The translations under genes were made by a program, and so were the position numbers. Below are positions 43,279 to 54,600 of a stretch of 64,000 nt of DNA, piece by piece. The first letter of the stretch is position 1. The number at the start of each line of letters is the position of its first letter. This DNA is from Cladosporium sp. IMV 00045 (taxonomy: Eukaryota; Ascomycota; Dothideomycetes; Cladosporiales; Cladosporiaceae), in the NCBI GenBank assembly GCA_001931905.2, contig MSJI02000604.1, positions 1 to 64,000 of the forward strand. Reading direction: 5' to 3'. Under the pieces are notes generated by a model, which saw nothing but the letters and a program-made list of their open reading frames with translations, did not search any database and was not told the DNA's origin.

Positions 43279-44110
43279 ACATGTTTAATTATGGAGTTCT
43301 TGGGGTTTCGGGACGAATGAAATGCTGTAATCTGGTTCACTAATATAGAGTAATATTTGAAATTTTCTCGTCTAATGATCAATATGAGACTTCAAACGTG
43401 GTCGAATGAATCCGACGAACGATCGAATGACACTCGATAAGCCGAAATTCGACTCCATAGAGAGGGATGCCCCCGAATAAGGTCAATGATGCAAGCACAA
43501 TCGTTCCAGCGATCGGGAATGTCAAACATGCAGAGCAATGAACTCCCGCGGGGATCTTTTCCGACGAGACGTGATCCTTACCTTGCCTAATCATGACGCT
43601 AATGAGCCACTAAGTGAAAAGGCGTTTTCCATATCCAAGACGCTATACCAAGTAGCCCCGGCACTATCGAGTGCCCAAATTAGAGATCCACCGTGCCAAA
43701 GTGGCGCTCAAAGTCGAGATGCTTCACCTGGCAGCTGCATTATCATCTCAACACGGCAAGGTGACGTTGTTGAGCGCCATCGGCCACTCGGCAATGCCGT
43801 TAACGGGGCCCAAGTTAGGCTGGGTTTCAGCACATGGCATTTTCGGTGGCTTTCTGCAGAAACGGCTATCAGACGTAGGCCTTTTAGGTATAAACGACTT
43901 CCGGCCCAGATAGCCCAGCATCCAGACTCTGTGATCAGCACCGCCTGTGTGCAGTCGGCCTCCCATTTATTGTCTCTCTTTGGCCGTTGTACCTGTCTTG
44001 TCATCCCTTCTTCCAGCAAGCTTGCGGTTGCTGTCTCGTTGAGGTACGGAAGAGGGTATTCTCGTCAGCCGATTCCTCTCTCTTCAAGTACCAGCAAACA
44101 GCAGGTCAAC
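43279..44110. other. Intergenic region upstream of the GT2 gene
   Basis: 832 bp. A frame in phase with the GT2 start is open back to 43538, but its composition is not protein-like, so I treat it as promoter and leader. Confidence 0.5.
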
Positions 44111-46963
44111 ATGGAGCCCATCTCTCAGCCTCCGTCCATCATGGTCCAGTCGACTGCAAACTCAATGGAGATTACACGCAACCCTTTCGACACCCCGCCT
44201 ACTCCGCGGGGAAACCCCTTCGACGATGATTTTCGTTACCAGACGGTTGGTGCACACCAGTTTCTGCGGAAGCAACTCAAGTATCATGGTGCTAATACAA
44301 TGAACGCAGATGATCAGTTACTTATACAAGCGAATTGTAGCAAGTGGCTGGGCACCAAACGCCCCCGACCCGGAAGACTGTATGGGTGTTCTTGTCAGAA
44401 GGCAACGAGGCGTATATGTCACAAACCCAACACTGATCAACAATCTTCTGCTCGAGGCGACCGTCAAGCTGAACCTCATCGTCGCCATGACCATGAGGCC
44501 GCAGATGCTTGATGGTATCCTGGCGTCTTTGACCCCTGGGCAGACAGAGCTTCGCTTCGAAGACGGCTCGCAGCTGCAAGTCTTTGACTCGATCGCTCTT
44601 CTTGAGTCTTCCAACGTCAAGAAGTTCCAGTATGCTTGCCTTTGTCGTCAAGAAAGGCTCATTCTTGTCTGGCACGATGATCTTGCCAATCTCCTTCCGC
44701 AAGCGCAGAAAATGGAAGAGAAGCTTCTTTCCTTTGTAAGTTGTATCAGGGACCTTTCTCGAGAATCTAACTAACGTCATTTTCCCGTAGATCTGGGGCG
44801 AGAAAAGCCTTCCCTTCAATCTTCTCGCACCTCCGACTAGGCCTCCTTCTATTCTTTCCTCCAGCGTACCCAGCTCTGGGTATGCGACCCCCAAGTTCGA
44901 GAAATCAGCCTTCACGACAGTCACCATCGATGAGAAGGACCTGGAGGATCAGCTCACTCCCAGCCAGCCAGAGTCACTTGAAAGACCCGTTTTGCGCATT
45001 TCGCCTATCTTCTCCGGCTTGTCTGTCTGCCTCGCAATCTGTCTCCTGGGAGGTGTCTATGTCGGCAAGCTCATCCGCGAGTGTGTTCTGGATGGTCAAT
45101 GGGTCCGTCTCGCTCTTGTGGCGCCTCTGCCCTTACTTTTCTGCATCAGTCTGTTCTTCTTCCAGACGATCTTCAGCAGCTTGTTTCAGATGATTGGTCC
45201 AATCGGCGGAGCTTTCACCAACTCTCGTTTCTACTCTTGCAAGAAGCCAAGCTTGCAGCAAGCGTTTGGCCAAGGCTTTGTTCCTCCGAAGGTCACAATT
45301 CAGATGCCAGTCTACAAGGAGGGTTTGGACTCGGTCATCATTCCAACCGTCAGGAGTTTGCAATCTGCCATCTCATACTACGAATCTCATGGAGGATCTG
45401 CAAACATCTTCATCAATGATGATGGTCTCAGAGCCGGTATCCCTGAGGAAGACTGTCAAGCCAGACGCGAGTTTTATGAAGACAACCACATCGGGTGGGT
45501 CGCCCGTCCTAAGCACAACGGTGACGAGGGTTACGTCCGTAACGGCAAGTTCAAGAAAGCGTCCAACATGAACTTTGCCCTCAACCTCACTCAGAAGGTG
45601 GAAGCCGACATGCAGCAGTTGGTCATGACTGATAGCTCTGCTTTCGAAAATGGCATGATCGATGAGAAGACTGAGAGTCAGCTGTACAACCGTGCTCTGA
45701 CCAAGGTTCTCGAGGAGAATCCGCTGGCCTGGGCAGAGGGCGATATCCGCGTGGGCGAGGTCATCCTCATCGTTGATTCTGATACTCGTGTTGTAAGTGA
45801 ACATACTTCTGGCCTTGGACTACAATCGGCTAACTCTGATCAATTAGCCCATCGACTGTCTTCTCTGCGGCGCTGCTGAGATGTTCCTGAGTCCCGAGGT
45901 CGCCATTGTCCAGCATTCCACCGGCGTCATGCAGGTTGCCTGGGACTTCTTCGAGAACGGCATTACCTTCTTCACCAATCTTGTCTACTCATCCATTCGC
46001 TTCTCTATCGGTTGTGGAGAAGTTGCTCCTTTCGTTGGCCACAATGCGTTCCTCAGATGGCAAGCGATTCAAGACGTCGGTGTTCCCCAAGAGGACGGCT
46101 TCAACTGCTACTGGTCTGAGAACCACGTCTCGGAGGACTTTGACATTGCTCTTCGTCTTCAAATCAAAGGCAACATCGTTCGTCTGGCGTCCTACCACGG
46201 CGAGGACTTCAAGGAAGGCGTCTCGCTCACTATCTACGACGAAATCGCCCGCTGGCAGAAGTACGCCTACGGCGTCAGCGAGATGATCTTCCACCCTTTC
46301 CATCGTTGGATCTACAAGGGCCCATTCACCAGCCTCTTCTACACTTTCCTCGGTTCGAACATGCCGTGGTCCTCCAAGCTTTCCATTCTGGCCTACATGT
46401 GCTCCTACTTCGCTCTTGGATCGGCTCTTCTGCTCTCACTGCTGAACTACTTCCTTGTTGGGTGGATGCGTGATGAGCTGTCTAAGTGCTACCTCACTAG
46501 CTGGAACGTTCTCATGTCTCTCATCGTCATCTTCAATCTCCTCGGCCACATCGCTCTCGCGCTGCTGCGTTACAGAACTGGAGAGCGATCCTTGATTGGG
46601 AGTCTCGTGGAGAATTTCAAGTGGTCACCGCTGATGACTTGCTTCTTCGGAGGCATAGCATTCCACATCTCACTCGCACTGCTCGCTCATCTTTTCCACA
46701 TCGACATGCAGTGGGGAGCGACCTCCAAGGAAAAGGAAGACTCGAACTTCTTCCAAGAGCTACCCAAGATCTTCAAGACGTTCAAATGGATGTACCTTGC
46801 CATCGTGCTCATTGTCGGTGGCATGGTCTACTTAGGAGCCTTCGCGCACCCGGATTGGCGCATCAATGACTTCACGGCCATTGTGCCGTTGTCGCTCAAC
46901 TTGGCTTTCCACGCTCTCACGCCGCTTGTCCTGAACCCCAGCTTGATGGTGTTCAACTACTAG
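44111..46963 (+). CDS. Multi-spanning family 2 glycosyltransferase (fungal GT2)
   Basis: Exons 44111-44280, 44318-44735, 44791-45792 and 45848-46963 give 901 residues. The first intron would be only 37 nt (GTATCA, branch-like CTAAT, ATCAG); the join gives RKQLNYLYKRIVASGW. N-terminal 210 residues are cytosolic, then two transmembrane helices (about 265-315). The GT-A domain carries FINDDGLRAG, KKASNMNFAL, the metal-binding DSDTRVP across the third intron, QHSTGVMQ, GHNAFLRW and the SEDFD acceptor motif. ARWQKYAYG stands at the usual Q/RxxRW position. Four or more C-terminal helices follow. It resembles processive chitin/hyaluronan-like synthases and the fungal GT2 class reported to be needed for hyphal growth on solid surfaces in Zymoseptoria and Fusarium; orthology to that gene is my inference. 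Confidence 0.88.
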
Positions 46964-47558
46964 ACTACACGTCGTTCTTTTACTAGTGCTTTTTAATGTC
47001 TCCGAATGTAGTAATGTATACAACCTAGATATCTCTTCCTAACTGAACTTTCCTGTGCAATCATTCACTTCCATCCGACAGCCTTCGATCAATGTTGAGC
47101 CCGCATAACCCCCGACTCATGAAACTGCACATCCAGACATGTTGCCAAGATTACGCTATCTTCGACAGTCAGCGGCCACGTGAAGGATGCCCACGGGGTT
47201 AGTTTAGGCGATCGAGAGTGGGTCTGGTGTAGGAAATGGACTAGGGCCTAGATGTGGCACAGATGCTAATGGATCCCAACACTGTGGGACGGAGTGGCCG
47301 ATCATCGCTACACATCTTGACTAGCGGCACTGATAGGATGCACCTCTGTTTGACTACAGTACTGGATCTGGCCATGCCCAGTGCCTGATTTGACTGGGCA
47401 AAGTAAATCCCCAGAGATGGGCATGACGGCTATGCACTCCTCGGTTTCCCTCACTCATCCATCGGCCTTGAGAGTGATGTTCAGATCTCCGAATGTAATG
47501 GCGTTTGGTATGCTGTGTTGATCAAGACAAGCAAATAAGAGCCTTCATCGATCTGATA

Positions 47559-47945
47559 CTATAGATAGGCCACGTTAAGTCGTCGATAGCTAGGCTCCGA
47601 TTGGTCGTCAAGATCTGAATCGCTGGTCTGCATCGTCTCGCAAAGCAGGGTATCACGTTCACTCCGGCTCTTGGGATCCTCGGCCACAGCACACATAATG
47701 GTATCCCTCTGAAGGTCTGTGAGGCAGATCTGGGCAATTGTTCTAATCATATCTCGCTTGGCGGTGTTCTGGAGTTCTCCAGGCTCTGGCCGTTTCGAAG
47801 TGAAGTCCAACAATAGACCAGAAAGCCATAACAATGCTTTGGGCATCCAATTGGGTTTTGGCGATGCCTCTTGAAGCGTGTGATAGCAGAATTGGCCGAG
47901 AGTCCTGTGGATCCACGGCAGGTGTGGCTGTATAGTCTCATGCAT
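47559..47945 (-). CDS. Doubtful hypothetical protein, 128 residues
   Basis: An ATG-started open frame (MHETIQPHLPWIHRTLGQ) of fairly natural composition, with predicted helices and an acidic C-terminus (SDSDLDDQSEPS). No family recognised, no intron needed, and no second gene on either strand overlaps it. It could be a lineage-specific gene or chance. I keep it because it is the only plausible frame in 1.6 kb. Confidence 0.3.
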   Translation of the reverse strand: MHETIQPHLPWIHRTLGQFCYHTLQEASPKPNWMPKALLWLSGLLLDFTSKRPEPGELQNTAKRDMIRTIAQICLTDLQRDTIMCAVAEDPKSRSERDTLLCETMQTSDSDLDDQSEPSYRRLNVAYL

Positions 47946-48498
47946 TAGTAGACTATAGTAGCGCTTATCGAATTGGGAAGCGTCGACGCTGACGCTAGGC
48001 TTATACAGGGAGTAGTATCAGCCACGGCGAGTCAACAACTTCATCGCCATGTGGTTCCCATGTTGCGTCTGAGATGGTTGTTTGGTACGGATCTCACCGT
48101 TTCTCACGGCTGTTCAGATTACCGCCTTCGTCACGCTTGATTGACTATCAAGACCTAGGCGCCAATCGGGTAGCAAAGTTCGGTACCTGGATGTCCTCCA
48201 CCTAGGTAGCCCTGGCCATAACATCGATAATTACAGGCCATATCCCATTTCAAGGTGGCTGACTGCATAGTCCCCCTGGGGAAATGGACTCGCTTCCCCG
48301 CTCCGACTGCGGTGTCTGTGTTGACAAGAGTCAGTCAGGAAACATTTGACAATTGTGGCTTGATTTATTCGCAACCTTCGGTATAGCCGTGTGCTAGACA
48401 TTTTCATGGCTGGCTGAGCCTCTGGCTTGGACCTCCAGACGTACTGAGACCTTGGGAAATGGTATGGCGGTGGCCGCGACCGTTCATCGCATACCACT

Positions 48499-48504
48499 AT
48501 AAGA
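48499..48504 (+). promoter_or_regulatory. Putative TATA box of the secreted-protein gene
   Basis: TATAAG 97 bp upstream of the start at 48596, in a pyrimidine-rich promoter. Confidence 0.4.
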
Positions 48505-48595
48505 CTTGATCGTCCCCCGTCCCCTAAGCGTTTGTCTAACCATCATACTCCATCAGATTCCTTGTCCAACATCAATCTAGATCTCCAAGTCGATC

Positions 48596-49912
48596 ATGCG
48601 TTACCAGAACGTTCTCTTGCCAGTCCTGGCCGGTCTGGCCTTTGCTCAAGACGACACCCTTTCCGTCGCCGACAACCCAGCACCTACCCCCGATGCTCTT
48701 CCTCTCGAAGACCTCCGTGACATCCCGGTCCCAACTTACACCGTTGTCCCTGATGTTGCATCCCAGGACGTTCCGTACGCTCCTTCTTCTGCGATCGCTG
48801 CAGTTTCTTCAGCAGTCGCTGCAACTCCGCTGTCTGTCTTCCCGGCGGCTACAGATGTCCCGATCAACGACTCTGGCGAAGCAGACGGTGAAGCATCGGA
48901 CGACGATACTGCCGCCAATGTCATTTCGGGCTCCGGTGCCATTTCGAGACGTGACGCTCGTCAGCTGGTCAGGCGTGCTGCCTGCGGCAAGCAGCCTGTC
49001 ATCCAGGTTCCCTACGACATCGACGTGAGCACCCCGGCTGCATTCAAGGCCGATCAGACCATTGCCGACGTTGCAACCAACGCCAACTCGGCTCCTGCTG
49101 GCTACTTCCAGAACTTCAAGAACCTTCCCGCCGCCAACAATGCGATGAACTACTTGGGCTTCGTCCAGGTCAAGACCGGCTACGATGTCGACTACTGCGC
49201 CGCCCAGTGCACCAAGAAGGCTGGCTGCTTGTCCTTCAATATCTTCTTCGAGCGTGACCCCATCGTCATTCCCGGTGCCACCTGTGAGGATCCCGAGGCC
49301 TTCGCGAACATCAAGTGCTCTTTCTGGGGCACTGCGCTTGATGCGTCGACCGCGAAGAACGTTGGCCAGTGGCGTAGCAAGTTCCAGGTCGTCATCGCCG
49401 GAAGCAATGCCTACACCTCCTACAAAATTGGTGGCCCGGTCGATGGCTGGACTGGCCCTCAGGACCTCGGAAACGCTGCCATCAACGCTCCATTGTACGA
49501 CTGCACCAACACATGGAGCTACCTTGGCTATAAGCTCCTCCAGACCGGCTCCGTCGACCCTCGTCTCTGCGCCACCGCCTGTGACGCCCAGACGGCGTAC
49601 AACCAGAAGCACCCCGCGTCCGACAGCAAGGTCGTGGCTTGCAACGCTTTCGGCTCCTATATCCTGACCAAGAACAACGCCACGGGCTCCTACCAGCAGG
49701 GCCAGATGTGCACGTTCTACACCGCCAACTGGGACAAGAAGTTCGCCACCAACACCGCCAGCTTCGACCACACCATCGGCGCCAAGTACAACTACACGTA
49801 CAGCACTTTCTACGGAAAGAAGGATGTGCAGCCTGCTTGCGGTGAGGACTTTGTTTCCCTCTCGGGCACTTACGTCAAGGGCGGCAAGAAGCCTGAGCCT
49901 TCTGCCATTTAA
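48596..49912 (+). CDS. Secreted, KEX2-processed protein of an ascomycete-wide family
   Basis: One exon, 438 residues. The signal peptide is MRYQNVLLPVLAGLAFA. An acidic Ala/Pro-rich propeptide follows to about residue 127, with two dibasic KEX2-type sites (ISRR and LVRR); the mature protein would begin AACGKQPV. The mature domain has about 12 cysteines and the conserved pattern FERDP...IKCSFWG...GQWRSKFQVVIAGSNAY, known in many secreted fungal proteins of unknown function. Two PAN/apple-like Cys arrangements (DVDYCAAQCTKKAGCLSFN and DPRLCATACDAQTAYN) suggest carbohydrate or protein binding at the cell surface. No catalytic motif is visible. No GPI signal or transmembrane helix is seen, so free secretion is inferred. 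A 395-codon frame on the other strand is a shadow. Confidence 0.9.
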   Translation: MRYQNVLLPVLAGLAFAQDDTLSVADNPAPTPDALPLEDLRDIPVPTYTVVPDVASQDVPYAPSSAIAAVSSAVAATPLSVFPAATDVPINDSGEADGEASDDDTAANVISGSGAISRRDARQLVRRAACGKQPVIQVPYDIDVSTPAAFKADQTIADVATNANSAPAGYFQNFKNLPAANNAMNYLGFVQVKTGYDVDYCAAQCTKKAGCLSFNIFFERDPIVIPGATCEDPEAFANIKCSFWGTALDASTAKNVGQWRSKFQVVIAGSNAYTSYKIGGPVDGWTGPQDLGNAAINAPLYDCTNTWSYLGYKLLQTGSVDPRLCATACDAQTAYNQKHPASDSKVVACNAFGSYILTKNNATGSYQQGQMCTFYTANWDKKFATNTASFDHTIGAKYNYTYSTFYGKKDVQPACGEDFVSLSGTYVKGGKKPEPSAI

Positions 49913-51651
49913 AGCGGTATGACGGACGGTGGAGGAGGTAGTAATGATGGATTTGCAGTTTAGACGATATTGGTTGCGCCAGTCGTAGGTAGTCATGTAG
50001 CATGCAGAGAGTGTATTTGATTCGTTGACAGAGTGTAACGATTTCTAACATCTTCTCCACTACAATGTATTTCCATAAGGAATTGTCCACCACAATATTC
50101 ACCATTCGCGATCCTCTTGCCTAGATCGAGCTGTCAGGGCTGCAACATCGAACAAAGGCCCGCTTGAGTTGACAGTTCCCATCAATTAGTCGGTGTATTG
50201 AACATCGCGACCTCTTCGGCATCTAGTCCAACGGCATCGGACCAAACGAACGGTTGAGTCGAAATGAGATACGGCTCAATACGAAAGCCTTCGGGGAGGT
50301 GTCCGACAAGCCACAACCAGGTGGTCCTGGAAGTATCCGTCTTGCGCGTATCAGCCAAGAATACCATCCGGAGACCCCGACGGGGAAGGCTTGTCGTCGC
50401 TGAGACGGAAGATCGATAGTCGAAGTGCCGATATTTGTTGATTCCATGTGGCTTGTAGGAGGAGTAAGGGACCCCTGGTCGATTCTCAGAGTCAGTTTTT
50501 GTTCCTGCGCTAGCGCGATCTGCAGGAACATCACGCTCGCCAATCACCGTGGGGGATCTTCCTTGGCGCCGCTGTCGGGCTTTTCCTCCCCTTTTTCCCC
50601 TTTGCCCTTTTCCTTCTCTCTTTTGGCAGACCGGGGTGTCGGATACCCATCAACACTACTGCTGTGGCTTGTGGCGTCTGTCAGGCAAATGCCGCAAACT
50701 AACGGAATCAGCCTCACCTTAGCCCTTCCGCCTCTGCTAGATCGCGCACCGCAGACATAGCGCTGTGCTGTGGCGTCGGCGGTTCTACAGCGCACGAACA
50801 CTACACCGCCGAGAACCTCAAGCAGTTGGGAAATTTGGGTAATGCCCGTCGACACACGACGATGAGCCTCAAATATTGCTTGCAGCGTGTCTGACTCTGG
50901 CAAGATATCTGGTCGACAAGTGCTGGAAGCAGATGTAGATGATAGCAGGCGAGAACACATTCCTACACCTGTCTTGTCCTCTCATCGGCCTTCCCCCTTC
51001 TCCCCAAACACCAGTCGAAACCTCTCACCACACGCTAGACCAAGTGAGGTCTGAGCATCTGGGGCCTTGAGATGCAGCAGTTGCCGAATATGGCCCTCAG
51101 CCACGTGGGATGACTAACCGACAGGAAATATCTTTGCCCCTCTGCCGCCCTTCAAATGGGAGATCTCGACCGCACTCGCCCGAAACCTTAAAATCGGATG
51201 AGAGCGACTGGAGAGCACCAGGCTTGTTACAGCGACGCCCATCTTCCAGAGGCTGGCTGTAAAACTGGCAGCGGTAACTATGTGGCCTGCGCTATTGGTG
51301 ATGGATATTCCCAATGTGGTGCTTCGGCATACAGATGCATCTGGCCTCACCACAAGTCAATACCCTTTGAGGTCCATGACTTACGACAAGCGAGCTTCCA
51401 GGGTACTAGCCGACCACTCGGGACTGTGTTGCTGGGGATAGAGGATTGACATGCTTTGCTGAGCCTCACAATATGTCTGCATAAGTACGGTAAGTCCCCA
51501 TCAACGCCTATACCATAACACGCTGGGCTCGCCAGCTGCGAAGGCTTCCTTATTCCTTTGATCATCTCTTTCTCTTTTTGTCTATCCTCAACACCCTCTC
51601 TTCTACTGCTCTTTCTTTCCTCCTTTTCCTTTCAACCCAGTGGCCGTCGCC
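49913..51651. other. 1.7-kb region with one unresolved minus-strand gene candidate
   Basis: Holds the unresolved frames at 50182-50960 (minus). From 51540 the plus strand is pyrimidine-rich up to the hydrolase start, which is its promoter. Confidence 0.5.
50182..50960 (-). pseudogene. Unresolved gene or gene relic
   Basis: Two minus-strand open frames of protein-like composition lie end to end but in different phases. The first (50960-50544) starts with ATG and includes LPESDTLQAIFEAHRRVST and a Lys/Glu-rich end, and could hold an intron with a GTGAGG donor near 50720. The second (to 50182) includes GVPYSSYKPHGINKYRHFDY and LVGHLPEGFRIEPYLIS. I cannot join them by a normal intron. Either a frameshift broke the gene or my reading of the splice sites is incomplete. 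No family recognised. Confidence 0.25.
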
Positions 51652-54600
51652 ATGCGGTCCTTCACCATCCTCGCAACTCTTGTTGCCTTCTTCGCCGCAT
51701 CCGCATCATCTCAGCAGTATGCCGGCGAAGTTATCGAAAACTCTCTGCCCAATGTCCCTGGTTCCGAAATTGCTTTCTTCAATATCCCGAGAAGGGGCAC
51801 CCAGAAGCACACTCTGATCAACTACTACTCGCACGGCAAAGACGGCAAGCGTCTTGTCGAGAGCAAAGTGCAGCGAGCAGTCATCGTTGTCCATGGTCTG
51901 AACCGCGATCCTATGACTTACCAGTCCAACATGATGAGTGCTCTTGCACAAGTCACCGGTGATCCCAACATCAACAAGGATACTGTGGCTATTATGGCAC
52001 CCTACTTCCCCAACGGTGAGTCACGGCTTCATAGCTTCTGACAACGTACATAAGCTAATCAGCTGTGCAGGCGACGACAAGGGAACCGGATACCCATGGA
52101 CTGAAGGCCTCGCCGCTGGAAGGGGTTCCACCACCAGCGCACTCGTCTGGAAGGGATCGCAATGGGCTGCAGGTGGTGACAATCAGTACCCATGGAACTC
52201 GAAATCGACTTCCTCCTACATGGTACTCGACACCATCATCAAGTACTTTGATGACAAGTTGTTATTTCCCAACATGAAGCAGATCGTTATTGCTGGACAC
52301 TCCCTCGGCGCGCAGACTGTACAGCGCTATGCTGCTCTTGGGCAGAAACTCAACACCCAGTCTCCAGTGACCTACTGGATCGGCAACCCCAACAGCTACG
52401 TCTGGCTGTCCACAGATCGTCCTCTGTCCACTGCGACTTGCCCCACTTACGATGACTACCGCGAGGGCTACAACCAATTCACTGAGTACCCCATGACTTA
52501 CGGCCAAAGCCTGGTATCTCAAGGACGCTCGGCCATCCTTGCCAACTACCAGAGCAAGCAGATCGCTTACGCACGTGGCACTAAAGACAACGGCGACGAC
52601 TCTTCTTCTTGTGCACCCATGACGACTGGATCAAACCGTAACGAGCGCTTTTTCAACTTCATCAAGGCCTTTCCTGCTTCATGCGATGACCCGCGTGGTG
52701 CCAACTGTGATACAGTCGACTTTGTGAACATGGGCCACGATGGCGGTGGAATGTTCGCTTCTGCTGCCGGCAAGGCTCGCCTGTTCTCCGACAATTTCTA
52801 CGGAAATGGCAACCGCTCTTACGATTTTGGATACCCAAGGCAGCAAGCCGGCGACGATCCATTTCCGGATCCAGCGTTGAACAGCACGACCTCGTCCGTT
52901 GACAGTAACACTTATGCTGGCAACATGACTTATGCCGGGTGTTGGTCCGATGCTGGACAATCCCGCACGTTCACCGTTCAAGCTTACGACAACCAGGCCA
53001 ACACTATCGACCTGTGTACCACTACTTGCGCATCACGGGGGTACAGCATGGCCGGCGTTGAGTTCGGATCTCAGTGCTACTGTGGCAACTTCATGACGGC
53101 AGCTGCTGTGAAGGTCATCGAGAGTTCGTGCAAGACGCCATGTGCCGGAAACAGTTCTCAATCATGCGGTGGCACCAGCCGACTTTCTGTCTTCTCGAAT
53201 GGCACTCCCAACGTCCTGGCCCCTGCAAGCAACCCTGAAACTGTGGGCAAGTTCTACTATTCCAACTGCTACACTGATTCATCAAACCCAAGAACCCTTT
53301 CTGGTCCCGTTGTGCGAGGTAACTCCATCACCCTCGAATATTGCGCCAACTTTTGCTCTGATTACAAGTACTTCGGTACGGAGTATTCTACTGAGTGCTT
53401 TTGTGGAAACAGCATCAACTCTGCAGCGACTATCGCTACTTCTGGCGAATGCGGCATGACTTGCGCGAACGACACCTCGCAATTTTGCGGAGGTAGTAGC
53501 AGGCTCTCGCTCTACACCAACCCTGACTGGGTTCAGCCGACGGGGAGCAGCACCTCCAGCGCTGCAAGCAACCCTACTGCCTCCAGTGGCGCTTCTGGTC
53601 CCGCATGTCCCGCATCCGATGGCACCGTGGTCACTTCGAAGAGTGGCCTGAACTTCACTGTTGAGTGCGGCATCGATCACGCTGGTGGCGATCTTGCTTT
53701 CCAGTATGTTTCCAGCTTTCAGGAGTGCATTGATGCTTGCTCTTCCAACAGCCAGTGTGTCGATGTCAGCTTGTCAGGCACTGCTTGTTACTTGAAGAAG
53801 TCGGTCGGCCCTGTGGTCAAGATATCCGGTGTCTGGGGCGCGAAGCTTTTGGTGGATGGCACATCGTCCTCTACCAGCACCACCTCTGCCACCAGCACTG
53901 GCTCATCTACCCTTTTTAGCTCTTCCGTGTCTACAACTTCCGTCACGAGTACATCTGCCACATCAGTCTCATCCGGAGCCCCAACAAGCTCGCCTTCTGT
54001 TATCTCATGCCCGGCTTCCGATGGGACCACTTACACCGGTGCCAGCGGCCAGAGCTTCATCATCGAGTGCGGCATTGATCACCAGGCAGGTGACATGGGA
54101 AACAAGTACGTCAACAGTTTCCAGGAGTGCATCGATGTCTGTGATCAGACGGCAGGATGCGTCGATGTCAGTCTGTCTGGCACGGCTTGCTATCTCAAGA
54201 AGACCCTTGGAGCTGCCGTGAAGGCGCCTTCGATTTGGGGCGCAAAGCTCGTTACGTCCTCGGTTTCATCCACCCGATCCTCATCAGCCAGTTCCTCGTC
54301 TACCACTTTGAGCTTTGCTTCTGGAAGCTCCACGCTCTCGGACAGCTCTGTATCCTCGACCAGCACCAGCTCAGAAGCGAGCGTCACACCAACCACTGTC
54401 TCATGCCCGGCCTTCAACGACAACGTCTACACCGTTGCATCCGGCCAAAGCTTCTTGATTGAGTGTGGTATTGATCACCAGGGAGGCGACCTGTCGAGCA
54501 AGAGCGTCAAGTCATTTGTCGAGTGCATTGAGCTTTGCGGTACCACGCCCACTTGCGTGGACGTCTCCATGTCCGGCGACATGTGCTACCTCAAGAGCTC

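Larger units (their letters stand above)
46964..48595. other. 1.6-kb region with one doubtful open frame
   Basis: Mostly non-coding. Contains the doubtful 128-codon frame at 47559-47945 (minus), listed separately, and the promoter of the secreted-protein gene at 48596. Confidence 0.5.

Noticed and set aside
43538..44110. In-frame upstream extension of the GT2 gene
   Set aside because: Cys/Arg/Ser-rich random-looking sequence; the start at 44111 has better context and a natural N-terminus.
48809..49996. 395-codon frame antisense to the secreted protein
   Set aside because: Antisense of a clear signal-peptide protein; composition follows its codon bias.
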